From CAZIMM01 sp964540415 (GTDB taxonomy: Bacteria; Bacillota; Clostridia; Oscillospirales; Acutalibacteraceae), in NCBI GenBank assembly GCA_964540415.1, contig CAZIMM010000006.1:1-55214 (forward strand): a stretch of 55,214 bases of DNA, read 5' to 3'. Numbering within the stretch: the first letter of the stretch is position 1; each line of letters begins with the position of its first letter. Positions 16,792 through 26,425 of this stretch are shown piece after piece. The notes below the pieces were generated by a model that worked only from the letters and a program-made list of their open reading frames with translations, was not told where the DNA came from and searched no databases. A program made the translations under genes and the position numbers.

Positions 16792-18183
16792 TTATTTTTT
16801 GCGTTTGTATGCTTGTTTCTGATATGCCCAGCCCTCACGTACGGTTTGTTTTTCGCGTGCAATGGCGAGGGCGCCGTCAGGCACGTCGGAGGTGATGACC
16901 GAGCCTGCGGCGGTGTACGCTCCGTTCCCGATTTTCACGGGGGAGACAAGGCAGGTGTCGCAGCCGATGAAGGCATCGTTTCCGATTACAGAGCGGTGCT
17001 TTTCCGTGCCGCTGTAGTTTGCCGTGGCGCAGCCGCAGCCGACGTTGACTCCGCTGCCGACGTCCGAATCGCCGATATATGTCAGATGTGAGAGACTGGT
17101 TTCAGCGCCGATGACAGAATTCTTGATTTCAACAAAGTTGCCGATCTTGACTCTTTCGCCGACCTGCGCCCCGGGACGAAGCCTTGAAAACGGACCTATT
17201 GACGCGCCCGAAAGCACGCAGGCATCTGTGCTCTGTGAGGAATTGAAGGTGACCTTGTCACCGAAGGTGCTGTTTTCAATTAAGGAATTCGGCCCGATGA
17301 TGCAGCTGCAGCCGATGCTAACCTTGCCCTTGAGAATTGTGCCGGGAAGAAGAACGGTGTCAGCCCCGACGACACTTTCCGGGGAGACAATCACACCGTC
17401 CTCAAACGGAATTGAAACGCCGCCGTCAAGCAAACGGTCAAGTTCACGTCTGCGGGCAATTGCATTGAGCTGTGCGAGCTGGCGGCGGTCATTCGCACCG
17501 AGAATAACGTCAGGTGTGGAAGCGGTGAAAACCATTGCCGGCTTTCCTTTTGAAAGCAGAATTTCGATAACATCAGTAAGATAATACTCAGCCTTGCTTC
17601 CGCCGGTTTCGGAAAGGGTTTCCAGGGCATCCAGAAGGCTGCTGCAGTCAAACCAGTATGCGCCGGAGTTAACTTCGCTGACCGCAGCCTGTTCGGCTGT
17701 GCAGTCACGCTGCTCAACAATTTTCAGCAATCCGCCGTTTGCGTCCCTAATCATTCTGCCGTAGCCGAACGGGTCTTCCACCATTGCGGAAACAACCGTT
17801 GCGGCGCAGCCGGTTTTTATGTGCTGCTCGAGCGCTCCGTTAATCGTTTCGGTGTCAATGAAAGGAGCGTCTCCGTTGAGCACGAGCACATTTGCACCCA
17901 CGTGAGCGGCAATGAATTCTTTTGCCTGAGCAACCGCGTGGCCGGTACCCAGACGTTCATTTTGCAAAACTGTGGAAAAGTCAGAAGAAAGGTGTTCGCA
18001 CAGCAATTCAGACAAATGGCCGGTGACAACGCAGATGTCATTGACTCCCGATTCAAGCACGCTGTCACTCACCCAGTCAATCATCGGCTTGAACAAAACC
18101 TCGGCAAGAGCCTTCGGCTTTGCGGACTTCATCCTTTTTCCCTCACCGGCGGCGAGGATTACGGCACAGTTTTCTGAATTCAT
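16792..18183 (-). CDS. glmU: Bifunctional GlmU: GlcNAc-1-P uridyltransferase / GlcN-1-P acetyltransferase
   Basis: Makes UDP-GlcNAc, the precursor for peptidoglycan and other wall polymers, in two steps. The 463 residues contain the N-terminal nucleotidyltransferase domain (VILAAGEGKRMKS with the pyrophosphorylase signature, VLNGDAPFID, GYGRMIRD, EVNSGAYWFD). A C-terminal left-handed beta-helix of hexapeptide repeats follows from about residue 260, with the acetyltransferase segments RLRPGAQVGERVKIGNFVEIK and YSGTEKHRSVIGN. I use the ATG at 18183 because AAGGAT stands 9 nt before it and the product then begins in the normal place; an in-frame ATG 75 bases upstream has no support. It heads the glmU-lipoprotein-pth-mfd operon and has a structured leader. 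Confidence 0.94.
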   Translation of the reverse strand: MNSENCAVILAAGEGKRMKSAKPKALAEVLFKPMIDWVSDSVLESGVNDICVVTGHLSELLCEHLSSDFSTVLQNERLGTGHAVAQAKEFIAAHVGANVLVLNGDAPFIDTETINGALEQHIKTGCAATVVSAMVEDPFGYGRMIRDANGGLLKIVEQRDCTAEQAAVSEVNSGAYWFDCSSLLDALETLSETGGSKAEYYLTDVIEILLSKGKPAMVFTASTPDVILGANDRRQLAQLNAIARRRELDRLLDGGVSIPFEDGVIVSPESVVGADTVLLPGTILKGKVSIGCSCIIGPNSLIENSTFGDKVTFNSSQSTDACVLSGASIGPFSRLRPGAQVGERVKIGNFVEIKNSVIGAETSLSHLTYIGDSDVGSGVNVGCGCATANYSGTEKHRSVIGNDAFIGCDTCLVSPVKIGNGAYTAAGSVITSDVPDGALAIAREKQTVREGWAYQKQAYKRKK

Positions 18184-18210
18184 TAAGCACTTATCCTTAT
18201 CAATCAAATT

Positions 18211-18255
18211 AATCGGTCTGAACTGCTGACGACAGTTGAAATAGTCAAACCGATT
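18211..18255 (-). promoter_or_regulatory. Hairpin in the glmU 5' leader
   Basis: AATCGGTTTGA pairs with TCAGACCGATT (10 of 11) across 18245-18255 and 18211-18221, with an inner AACTG/CAGTT helix. It lies between the promoter and the ribosome site. There is no T-run, so it is not an intrinsic terminator. Confidence 0.45.
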
Positions 18256-18286
18256 CAATTGTGAAATATTGCATTATCACTAAGCT

Positions 18287-18315
18287 ATTATCGCAGAAAA
18301 TTCAGAAAAATTCAA
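18287..18315 (-). promoter_or_regulatory. Putative glmU operon promoter
   Basis: On the minus strand, TTGAAT (18310-18315), a 17-nt spacer and GATAAT (18287-18292) with a TGC extended -10. The leader to the glmU ATG is about 97 nt. Confidence 0.6.
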
Positions 18316-18428
18316 GAGCAAAAGACAAAGGAAAAAATATTCTTAAGTTTTTAACACATTTATACAAAAAATCTCGCAGGTTATTCGATTATTTTTTATA
18401 AAAAAATGTAGAATATTCTGGTAAAAGG

Positions 18429-18437
18429 TGGTATACT
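18429..18437 (+). promoter_or_regulatory. Putative extended -10 promoter of ppdK
   Basis: TGG followed by TATACT (18432-18437). No good -35 is seen at the usual distance, which fits an extended -10 promoter. The ppdK ATG is 76 nt downstream. Confidence 0.4.
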
Positions 18438-18513
18438 TATAAGGCTTGACTGTCTGCATTTTATACAGATTTAACGGTCAGAACCGCTTGAAAATCAATT
18501 TGGAGGTTAAAAA

Positions 18514-21099
18514 ATGTCAAAGAAGTACGTCTATTTGTTCAGCGAAGGCGACGGCTCAATGAGAGAGCTGCTCGGCGGCAAGGGTGCTAACCTTGCAGAA
18601 ATGACAAGACTCGGTATGCCTGTTCCGCAGGGCTTTACAATTTCCACGGAGGCCTGCACACGTTATTATGATGACGGCAAAACAATCGGTGCCGACATAG
18701 AAGAGCAGATTTATGCCGCTCTTGCAAAGATTGAGGAGATAAACGGCAAAAAGTTTGCAGACCCGAAGAATCCGCTTCTTGTTTCCGTTCGTTCAGGCGC
18801 CCGCGCTTCCATGCCCGGCATGATGGACACCATTCTCAACCTCGGCATGAACGACGATGTCGCCGCAGGCCTTATCGCCGGCAATCCCGCTCCCGGATTT
18901 GCGCGTTTTGTTTATGACTCATACCGCCGCTTTATCCAGATGTTCTCCGATGTCGTTATGGAAATCTCCAAGAAGACATTTGAGGTTATCATCGACGAAG
19001 TCAAGGATGCAAAGGGCGTTAAGAACGACATTGACCTTGATGTTGAAGATATGAAGCTCCTTGTTTCCCGCTTCAAAAAGTATTACAAAGAGCAGAAGGG
19101 CGTCGACTTCCCGACAGACCCGAAAGAGCAGATGATGGAATCCGTCAAGGCTGTTTTCCGTTCATGGGACAATCCCCGTGCAAACGTCTACCGCCGCATG
19201 AACGACATTCCGTATTCCTGGGGCACAGCCGTCAACGTTCAGCCGATGGTGTTCGGAAATCTCAACGAGCATTCGGGCACAGGCGTTGCTTTCACACGTG
19301 ACCCGGCAACAGGCGAAAAGGCTCTGTTCGGTGAATATCTCATCAACGCACAGGGCGAGGACGTTGTTGCAGGTGTCCGCACACCCAGCGTCATTGCAGA
19401 CCTCAAAAAGGATATGCCCGAGGTTTATGACAAGTTTGTTCAGATTGCAACAAATCTTGAAAACCATTATAAAGACATGCAGGACATGGAGTTCACTATC
19501 GAAAACGGTAAGCTCTATATGCTTCAGACACGTAACGGCAAGCGCACAGCTGCCGCTGCACTGAAGATTGCCGTTGACCTTGTTGACGAAGGCATGATCA
19601 CGGAAGAAGAAGCAGTCCTTCGCGTTGAGCCCAAGCAGCTGGACGCTCTGCTTCACCCGCAGTTTGACCCCAAGGCACTCAAGGCCGCCGAAGTTATCGG
19701 CACAGGTCTTGCCGCTTCTCCCGGAGCTGCCTGCGGCAAGGTCGTTCTTGTCCGCCTTGAAACATCTCCCGAGGACATTGAAGGCATGGTCGCGGCTCAG
19801 GGCATTCTCACGGTTCGCGGCGGCATGACCTCTCACGCTGCTGTTGTTGCCAGAGGCATGGGCACCTGCTGCGTATCCGGCTGCGGTGAAATCACAATGC
19901 ACGCCGACAAGGGCTATTTTGAGCTTGGCGGCAAAAAATACAACGAGGGCGATTATATTTCTCTCGACGGTTCAACCGGTAAGATTTACGGCGAAGCTGT
20001 TCCGACAACAGAGGCAACCATTTCCGGCGACTTCGGCCGCTTCATGGCTTGGGCTGACAGTGTAAGAACCCTCAAGGTTCGCACAAATGCAGACAATCCC
20101 CGCGACACCGCTCAGGCTGTCAAATTCGGCGCAGAGGGCATCGGCCTTTGCCGTACAGAGCATATGTTCTTCGAGGGCGACAGAATCAAGGCTATCCGCG
20201 AGATGATCGTTTCCAAGACGGCTGAGGAGCGCGAGGCTGCTCTTGCAAAGATTCTCCCGCTTCAGCAGGGCGACTTTGAGGAAATGTACAGAGTTCTCGA
20301 GGGCAGACCCATGACAGTCCGCTTCCTTGATCCTCCTCTCCACGAGTTTGTCCCGACAAAGGACAATGAGATTGCCGAGCTTGCAGGCGAAATGGGCATT
20401 TCCGTTTCCGACCTCAAGGACGTTATTGCAGGCTTGCACGAGTCCAACCCGATGATGGGTCACAGAGGCTGCCGCCTTGCCGTGACTTATCCCGAAATCG
20501 CAGCAATGCAGACAACAGCTGTCATCAATGCCGCTCTCAAGGTCAACAGTGAGCATCCGGAATACAACATCGTTCCCGAAATCATGATTCCGCTTGTCGG
20601 CGAAATCAAAGAGCTCAAGTATGTTAAGGATGTCGTCACCGCGACAGCCGACAAGCTGATTGCAGACGCCGGTGTTGCAATGACCTACAAGGTCGGCACA
20701 ATGATCGAAATCCCGAGAGCTGCTCTCACAGCCGACGAGATTGCGAAGGAAGCAGAGTTCTTCAGCTTCGGCACAAACGACCTCACTCAGATGACCTTCG
20801 GCTTCAGCCGTGATGACGCGGGCAAGTTCCTTGACGCTTATTATGACACGAAGATTTTTGAGTCTGATCCGTTTGCAAAGCTTGACCAGACCGGCGTAGG
20901 CAAGCTTGTCAAGATGGCTTGTGAGCTTGGCCGTTCCACCCGCCCGGACATTAAGCTCGGCATCTGCGGCGAACACGGCGGAGATCCCAGCACGGTTGAG
21001 TTCTGCCATAACATCGGCTTGAATTACGTCTCCTGCTCACCGTTCCGCGTTCCGATTGCTCGCCTTGCAGCAGCACAGGCAGCTATCAAGAGCAAATAA
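18514..21099 (+). CDS. ppdK: Pyruvate, phosphate dikinase
   Basis: Cytosolic enzyme interconverting pyruvate + ATP + Pi and phosphoenolpyruvate + AMP + PPi; in anaerobic Firmicutes it can serve glycolysis or gluconeogenesis. The 861 residues cover the full family. The N-terminal ATP-grasp domain has LGGKGANLAEMTRLGMPVP and SGARASMPGMMDTILNLG. The phosphohistidine swivel domain has GGMTSHAAVVARGMG (catalytic His in TSHAA). The C-terminal PEP/pyruvate TIM barrel has FFSFGTNDLTQMTFGFSRDD and GICGEHGGDP. A GGAGG ribosome site lies 7 nt before the ATG. Codon choice is strongly biased to C-ending codons compared with neighbouring genes, as expected for a highly expressed gene. It is monocistronic with a strong terminator. 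Confidence 0.97.
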   Translation: MSKKYVYLFSEGDGSMRELLGGKGANLAEMTRLGMPVPQGFTISTEACTRYYDDGKTIGADIEEQIYAALAKIEEINGKKFADPKNPLLVSVRSGARASMPGMMDTILNLGMNDDVAAGLIAGNPAPGFARFVYDSYRRFIQMFSDVVMEISKKTFEVIIDEVKDAKGVKNDIDLDVEDMKLLVSRFKKYYKEQKGVDFPTDPKEQMMESVKAVFRSWDNPRANVYRRMNDIPYSWGTAVNVQPMVFGNLNEHSGTGVAFTRDPATGEKALFGEYLINAQGEDVVAGVRTPSVIADLKKDMPEVYDKFVQIATNLENHYKDMQDMEFTIENGKLYMLQTRNGKRTAAAALKIAVDLVDEGMITEEEAVLRVEPKQLDALLHPQFDPKALKAAEVIGTGLAASPGAACGKVVLVRLETSPEDIEGMVAAQGILTVRGGMTSHAAVVARGMGTCCVSGCGEITMHADKGYFELGGKKYNEGDYISLDGSTGKIYGEAVPTTEATISGDFGRFMAWADSVRTLKVRTNADNPRDTAQAVKFGAEGIGLCRTEHMFFEGDRIKAIREMIVSKTAEEREAALAKILPLQQGDFEEMYRVLEGRPMTVRFLDPPLHEFVPTKDNEIAELAGEMGISVSDLKDVIAGLHESNPMMGHRGCRLAVTYPEIAAMQTTAVINAALKVNSEHPEYNIVPEIMIPLVGEIKELKYVKDVVTATADKLIADAGVAMTYKVGTMIEIPRAALTADEIAKEAEFFSFGTNDLTQMTFGFSRDDAGKFLDAYYDTKIFESDPFAKLDQTGVGKLVKMACELGRSTRPDIKLGICGEHGGDPSTVEFCHNIGLNYVSCSPFRVPIARLAAAQAAIKSK

Positions 21100-21128
21100 T
21101 CATCCGCATAAGTTCTAATATAATGTAT

Positions 21129-21168
21129 ATCCCCGTTTGTTGCAGAAATGTGACAAACGGGGATTTTC
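21129..21168 (+). terminator. Intrinsic terminator of ppdK
   Basis: A perfect 12-bp stem, ATCCCCGTTTGT (21129-21140) with ACAAACGGGGAT (21153-21164), loop of 12, followed by TTTTC. Confidence 0.85.
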
Positions 21169-21326
21169 GCTGCCCGCTGTCTGTTCATGGCACTTTTGCT
21201 GTTGTTGAACAGCCATAAATAATATGCAAAAAAACCGCCGGATTGCACGGCTGAGCAGACCGCGACGGGCATCGGTTTGCAGCAGTTTCCCTTACCTGTA
21301 TCATCGCACTTTTCTTGCTTTCTCCC
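21169..21326. other. Intergenic stretch without a recognised gene
   Basis: Between the ppdK terminator and the mannosidase promoter I see only a short dyad (CTGTT-N4-AACAG near 21200-21213) and no ORF with a ribosome site. Confidence 0.5.
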
Positions 21327-21355
21327 TTGAAAAGTTCGGTTGGTAATGATATACT
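21327..21355 (+). promoter_or_regulatory. Promoter of the GH38 gene
   Basis: TTGAAA (21327-21332), a 17-nt spacer and TATACT (21350-21355) preceded by TGA (extended -10). Transcription would begin near 21362, which rules out a translation start upstream of that point. Confidence 0.75.
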
Positions 21356-21411
21356 GTATAAAGCGATACCGGACAGGCAAAAAACTACTTTACTTTGAGA
21401 GGAAGATGGCT

Positions 21412-24400
21412 TTGGCGGAAATCAAAAATATTGATGCCGTTGCATCACTTGATGCAATGGATGCCCATGTAGACGATTGGCGTGACGCAACCAAAGGAAA
21501 ACAGAGAGGTATTTTCTCTTTTGATGATTTGGTTAAGGTAAAACTAAAAACACTTAAAAAAAGAATTTACACCGATGTTGAGACTATACCCGCTTGGAAA
21601 ATGCGTGAGTGCATATATAGGGGAATCGACGATTACGAGTATTTTTATGACGGCTGGAAGGATCTGAACGTTGGTGAGTGCTGGGGCAACAACGGCTGGA
21701 GCGCGTTTTTCAAAAACTCGTTTGACTTGCCCGAACGCTTCAAGGGCAAGAGAGTGACACTCAATGTGTATTTTGGCGGTGACTCGCTTTTGTCACTCAA
21801 CGGTGAGCCGTATCAGGGGCTTGACCCGTTCAGAAACGCAGTTCTCCTCACGCCCTGTGCAAAGGGCGGCGAGCACTACGATGTTGACATTGAGTCATAC
21901 TATGTCTGGCATTCGAACGAGTCCACGGTCAAAACCCTGTCCTGCTCCTTCATCGGAGTTGCGGATTCCGAAATTGAGGAGATTTATTGGGATTTTAAGG
22001 CGGCTTTCAACGCGCTGTTTATGCCCGTGCTCGACACCGGACTCGGTGAGCTGATACGCGACGCGCTCAAAGAGGCGTTCACTCATGTTGACTTTGACCT
22101 TGAGGGCGAGGAATTCAAGGCTGAGCTGAGAATTGCTCAAAAAATTCTCAAGGATAAGGTTTATAACAATCCGAACTATTCCTCGGTCGGCAAGCTTGCC
22201 CTTGTGGGAAACTCGCACCTGGACATAGTTTTCATGTGGGCATATAAAGAATACGTTCGCAAGCTCGGAAGAACACACGCGACAATGCTCAGGCTCATGG
22301 AGCAATATCCCGATTTTATCTTTTCACAGAGCACTGTTCCGACGTATATGGAAATGGAAAAGCGTTATCCCTCACTCTTTGAGCAGGTCAAAAAGCGCAT
22401 TGCAGAGGGACGCTGGGAATACATAGGCGCCATGTGGGTTGAGCCGGACTGCAACCTGATTTCCGGCGAGTCCTTTGCACGTCAGCTTCTGCACGGTGTC
22501 AGATATGCTGAAAAGACCTTCGGCATCACTCCGAAGACCTGCTGGGTGCCGGATGTTTTCGGCAACGGTTACGCCATGCCGCAGATTCTCAAAAAGGCCG
22601 GAGTTGAATACTTCGTCACTCACAAAATGGGCATCTGGAACGACACCAATCCGTGGCAATACAACACGTTCTGGTGGGAAGGTCCGGACGGCTCGCGGGT
22701 GTTCTCCATTGTGCCTCCCACACACTTTATCGGCACGGTTGAGGCGGACTCGCTGAAGATGAACTGGCGCAAATACACAGACAAGGCAACAATCGGCGAA
22801 TCAATGTACTGCTACGGCTGGGGCGACGGAGGCGGCGGAGTTGACACCGAAATGCTGGAGTATGTTAAAAGATACAGCAAGTTCCCCGGCCTCCCGGAAG
22901 CAAAGCCGAGCAAAATTGAGGACTCGCTCGCCCGTATGAAGGCAAACGCCACGGACACCAATATCCCTGTGTGGAAAGACGAGCTTTATCTGGAAGAGCA
23001 CAGAGGCGTTCACACAACCAAGGCATTGCTCAAAAAGCTCAACAGATACAGCGAAAACCTCTACAGACAGGCTGAAATCTTTGCATCCGTAGCCGAAAAG
23101 CTGGGAAGTGAATATCCGCTTGAAAAGCTCAATGAGGGCTGGCAGATGATTCTCACAAACCAGTTCCACGATTCTTTGCCGGGCTCACACATCACTGAGG
23201 TTTTTGCCGACCTCTGCGCGGAATACGACAAGATAATCAAAATCGGCGAGCAGGTGAGGAATGACGCTCTCAATGTCATCGCCGGAAACGTCGGTGCGGA
23301 CAGAACCATCGGCAAGCCGTTTGCACTTTTCAACTCCCTCGGAGTTGCCGCCACTTCAAAGGTCGAGCTGCCTTACAGGGAAGTTGCAATTTTTGATGCG
23401 GACGGCAACAGTGTTCCCGTCCAGAGCTACACAAAGCTGGACGGCAAAAAGGTGCTGGTCTTTGTTGCAAAGGACGTGCCGCCTGTCGGCTACAAAGTGT
23501 ATTATACCCGCGAAGCTAAAGTTGCACAGGCAAAGTCCGGCAGGGGAGACACAATTGAAAACGGCCGTTTCAGGCTTGTGTTTGACAGTTCAGCGGAGCT
23601 TGTCTCCATTTTCGACAAGGCGAACAGCCGCGAGGTGCTTTCCGGCAAGGGCAACGCCTTCCGCTTGTATGAGGATCTTCCCGGCAAATACGACGCGTGG
23701 GATATCGTTGCAACTTATGTTGACCGTGAGTTCAAAACCTCTCCCGGGAAGCTGGAAAGTGTTGAGGACGGAGATGTTTTCACCTGCGCCGCTATAACCA
23801 AAAAAATCGGAAAATCCTTTGTCAGGCAGAACATCATCCTCTATAAAGAGCTTGACCGCATTGATTTTGACACCTTCATCAACTGGAACGAACAGGAAAA
23901 GCTGCTAAAGGTCGGCTTCGATGTTGACATTAAGGCTCAGAAGTTCACAAGAGACATTGCCTATGCAACAATCGAAAGCTCCAACTACCGCCACAATCCT
24001 TATGACAAGGCGAAATTTGAAGTGTCCGCTCACAACTTTATTGATATGTCTGAGGACGGTTACGGTGTCTCCATCCTCAACGACTGCAAGTACGGTTATG
24101 AGGTCAACGAGCAGAGAATGATAGTCACCCTGCTCAAAGCACCAATGAATCCGGATCCGAAGTCCGACAGGGGCGACCATTATTTTACCTATTCCCTTTA
24201 TCCGCATGCCGGCAACTGGAAGGATGCCGAAACGCTCACGAGAGGGCTTGAAATCAACAACCCGATGACGGCTGTTGAACTTCCCGAGGCGGCTTCCGGT
24301 AGCACCTGTCAATCGTTCATAAGCGTGAATGCGAAGAACGTGCCGCTTGAAGCTGTCAAGAAGTGTGAGGATGGGGACGGATATATTGTCCGCTTTGTTG

Positions 24401-24563
24401 AAAAGGCAGGCAGGCGAACAGATGCTGAAGCAAAACTGTTTGCGGAAATTGCGGAAGTCTCCGAGTGTGACCTCCTCGAGCGCAACTGTGTTACCATCNN
24501 NNNNNNNNGAATTTTGAAATCAAGCCGTTTGAAATCAAATGCTTTATGGTGAAATTCAAATAA
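21412..24563 (+). CDS. Alpha-mannosidase, glycoside hydrolase family 38 (crosses a scaffold gap)
   Basis: Large intracellular-type exo-alpha-mannosidase of about 1,050 residues with no signal peptide. GH38 motifs: GNSHLDIVFMWAYKEY (zinc-binding HxD), CWVPDVFGNGYAMPQIL (nucleophile Asp in VPDVFGN), NQFHDSLPGSHI (zinc-binding His-Asp), then the C-terminal beta domains. The start is the TTG at 21412, 9 nt after GAGAGG. An ATG at 21406 is too close to that site, and in-frame codons before 21362 lie upstream of the predicted transcript. Ten Ns at 24499-24508 interrupt the gene near its end. After the gap the correct frame reads NFEIKPFEIKCFMVKFK and stops at 24561-24563; PFEIK is the normal family terminus, so the N count shifts the frame artificially. 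Confidence 0.93.
24499..24508. other. Scaffold gap (10 N) inside the GH38 gene
   Basis: Ten Ns. The coding frame before the gap and the correct frame after it are not in register over 10 bases, so the length is a placeholder. Both flanks are recognisable GH38 sequence, which supports the join. Confidence 0.95.
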
Positions 24564-24581
24564 TTCTCTCTGATACAGTCG

Positions 24582-24622
24582 GCGCCTGTCAAAGCTCTTT
24601 GCTTTGGCAGGCGCTCTATCTT
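24582..24622 (+). terminator. Intrinsic terminator of the GH38 gene
   Basis: GCGCCTGTCAAAG (24582-24594) pairs with CTTTGGCAGGCGC (24602-24614), with one G-T pair and a 7-nt loop, followed by a T-rich stretch. Confidence 0.75.
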
Positions 24623-24643
24623 TGTCTCAGATAAATAAAAGAA

Positions 24644-24688
24644 GGGGCTGCATCCGAAAACACCTGCTCGGTGCTTCGATACAGCCCC
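24644..24688 (-). terminator. Terminator of the LCAT-like hydrolase gene
   Basis: GGGGCTG and CAGCCCC arms (24644-24650, 24682-24688) with inner partial pairing. On the minus strand they are followed by TTCTTTTATTTAT. Confidence 0.6.
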
Positions 24689-24717
24689 ATAATCAATACT
24701 CCCTCGGATGATGCTTC

Positions 24718-26289
24718 TTATTTTTTCACCAATGTAGAAATCTTCTCAACTATCATACTGAACACAATTTTAACAATTTTAATTATTGCCTGCAAAACTG
24801 TTTGATTCCATCTTTGCGTTGTGTCGAAATTGTCGGAGTGCATCGGAGAAATTGTGTTGGCGGATTTGTCATAAACGAGATACTGAGGATAGTTCGGATT
24901 ATCGTTGACGGTCATACGTCCGTCATAACGGATAATTGTCATCATCAACTCATCAATACAGCGGGGAAAGTCTGAGTGCGTACAGTTCTTGATGATCCAG
25001 GTGTTGTCCGGATACAGGCAGGTTGAGCTGTCAACCTGTTTATCCGGTGAAATATATTTGAGTGTGTTATTTTTCTTTGCCGACGCTATGTACTTGTCGG
25101 AGAATGTCTCGTTCAGCTTGGCGCATGTTGCGCCGAAGGACGAGGCGGAGAGCAGTACGGTGTCATCGGAAAGCTCATCAAATTCTTTGCTCACCGGCAC
25201 CTGCTGAAGCCCGTATTTGCAAACAACCGAAAGCTCAAGGCTGTCCTCCGCTTCAAGCTCTTTGATGATGCTTGCTGCCTTGGTCTGAATGTTGTAATGA
25301 TAGTTGTCGATTTTTGCAATGAACCCGGCGTATTCGTCCTCTCTTCCGCTGAAAACGCACTTCTTTGCTGCTTCATAATAATCGTCATCTATCATGCTCC
25401 AATAGGAAGGAAATGTTGCATACGTTGCAAGCAGCAGGCGCGGCACAACATCATCCTTGACTCTGTCATAAACGTTTTTCACCGCCGCCGTTGCAAGGTC
25501 AATGCCGTGCACTTTGTGGAGAACGGTCAGCGCCGAGCCGACAAGCTCGTTGACCTGCGCTTCGCCGAGCGTGAAAACGGGATCCATTCCGAAGTCAAGG
25601 CCGAAACGCTTGACTGATTCGCTGTCAATGACAAAATCACCTGCAAACGATGCGCCGCAGAATGCGGCTCCGTTGATTGTGGAAACATAAAACAGGCAGT
25701 GGTTGACCTTTGAGGCACCGTATTCCTCGAGATATGCAAGCACAATGTTGCTGCCCATGCAGCGCCCGATGATGTTGACCTTTGATGAATTTGTCACTGC
25801 GAGAACATCATCAATATATGCTGAAAACGAGTCGGCAATTTCGCAGGGGTCAAGCCTCCAGTCATAGTAAAAAACATAGTCAAAAATCCCGTATTGTTTA
25901 TCTGTTTTTACATTCCGGGACAAGGACTCTCTTGTCCATTTGAAATCCGTGTTCGTGCCGTTTGAAGCATTTCCGTTTGCGTCGAGCGGAAGATCCTTGT
26001 ATTGCTCCGCAACAGTTTCGTAAAGCACTTCACCGAACTCGTCAAAATTGTTTTTGAGGTTTCCGGTGATCAGTGAAGGAAGCACTTTTTTGACGCATCC
26101 CGCAATATCAATTGTCATCGGGAATATTACATTTCCGTCTTTGTCGATGAGAGTGGTTCCTTTGCCGCCGATAAAAATGACAGGCAGATTGTCGGATGAT
26201 GCGTTTGCCGAAACGGAAATGTAAACAGCAAACGATGACAAAAGTGAAAGAACAAGAATAAAAGAGACAGCTTTTTTGAACAATTTCAT
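24718..26289 (-). CDS. Secreted LCAT/lipase-like alpha/beta hydrolase with Cys at the nucleophile position
   Basis: Exported protein of 523 residues. A signal peptide (residues 1-30, ending SANA) is followed by a large alpha/beta-hydrolase domain. PVIFIGGKGTTL near residue 36 is the oxyanion-strand region. YYDWRLDP near 141-148 is the DWR motif of the lecithin:cholesterol acyltransferase group. VNIIGRCMGSNIVL (nucleophile elbow) carries Cys177 where family members have Ser. NCTHSDFPRC near the end may hold the catalytic His. Known relatives act as lipases or acyltransferases on phospholipids and sterols. The ATG at 26289 has a perfect GGAGG site 8 nt away, so upstream in-frame codons are discarded. 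It lies after a terminator and a 14-bp palindrome, so it is expressed separately from its neighbours. Confidence 0.75.
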   Translation of the reverse strand: MKLFKKAVSFILVLSLLSSFAVYISVSANASSDNLPVIFIGGKGTTLIDKDGNVIFPMTIDIAGCVKKVLPSLITGNLKNNFDEFGEVLYETVAEQYKDLPLDANGNASNGTNTDFKWTRESLSRNVKTDKQYGIFDYVFYYDWRLDPCEIADSFSAYIDDVLAVTNSSKVNIIGRCMGSNIVLAYLEEYGASKVNHCLFYVSTINGAAFCGASFAGDFVIDSESVKRFGLDFGMDPVFTLGEAQVNELVGSALTVLHKVHGIDLATAAVKNVYDRVKDDVVPRLLLATYATFPSYWSMIDDDYYEAAKKCVFSGREDEYAGFIAKIDNYHYNIQTKAASIIKELEAEDSLELSVVCKYGLQQVPVSKEFDELSDDTVLLSASSFGATCAKLNETFSDKYIASAKKNNTLKYISPDKQVDSSTCLYPDNTWIIKNCTHSDFPRCIDELMMTIIRYDGRMTVNDNPNYPQYLVYDKSANTISPMHSDNFDTTQRWNQTVLQAIIKIVKIVFSMIVEKISTLVKK

Positions 26290-26328
26290 TAGATTTTTCC
26301 TCCGGGTAAAATTGAAACGTACACATAT

Positions 26329-26342
26329 TCGGAAATTTCCGA
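26329..26342. promoter_or_regulatory. 14-bp perfect palindrome upstream of the LCAT-like gene
   Basis: TCGGAAATTTCCGA, 40 bp upstream of the start codon, between the terminator of the preceding gene and the ribosome site. It is likely a repressor or activator site; no confident -35/-10 pair could be placed around it. Confidence 0.5.
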
Positions 26343-26354
26343 GAAAACTGTGTG

Positions 26355-26398
26355 AATAAAATATACACCTCACTGTTTCAATGCGTAACAGTGAGGTG
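26355..26398 (-). terminator. Intrinsic terminator of the GH92-hydrolase operon
   Basis: A perfect 12-bp stem CACCTCACTGTT (26366-26377) with AACAGTGAGGTG (26387-26398), loop of 9, followed on the minus strand by TATATTTTATTC. Confidence 0.8.
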
Positions 26399-26425
26399 CT
26401 GTTGCGTATCGGGGCTCTGAAAAAT

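Noticed and set aside
19162..21009. Long minus-strand ORFs (about 246 and 345 residues) inside ppdK
   Set aside because: They lie antisense to a full-length, motif-complete ppdK, are Cys/His-rich with no recognisable domain, and arise from its biased codon use.
21340..21411. Upstream start giving 24 extra residues on the GH38 protein
   Set aside because: The codons lie inside the predicted promoter and before the expected transcription start; a proper ribosome site precedes the TTG at 21412.
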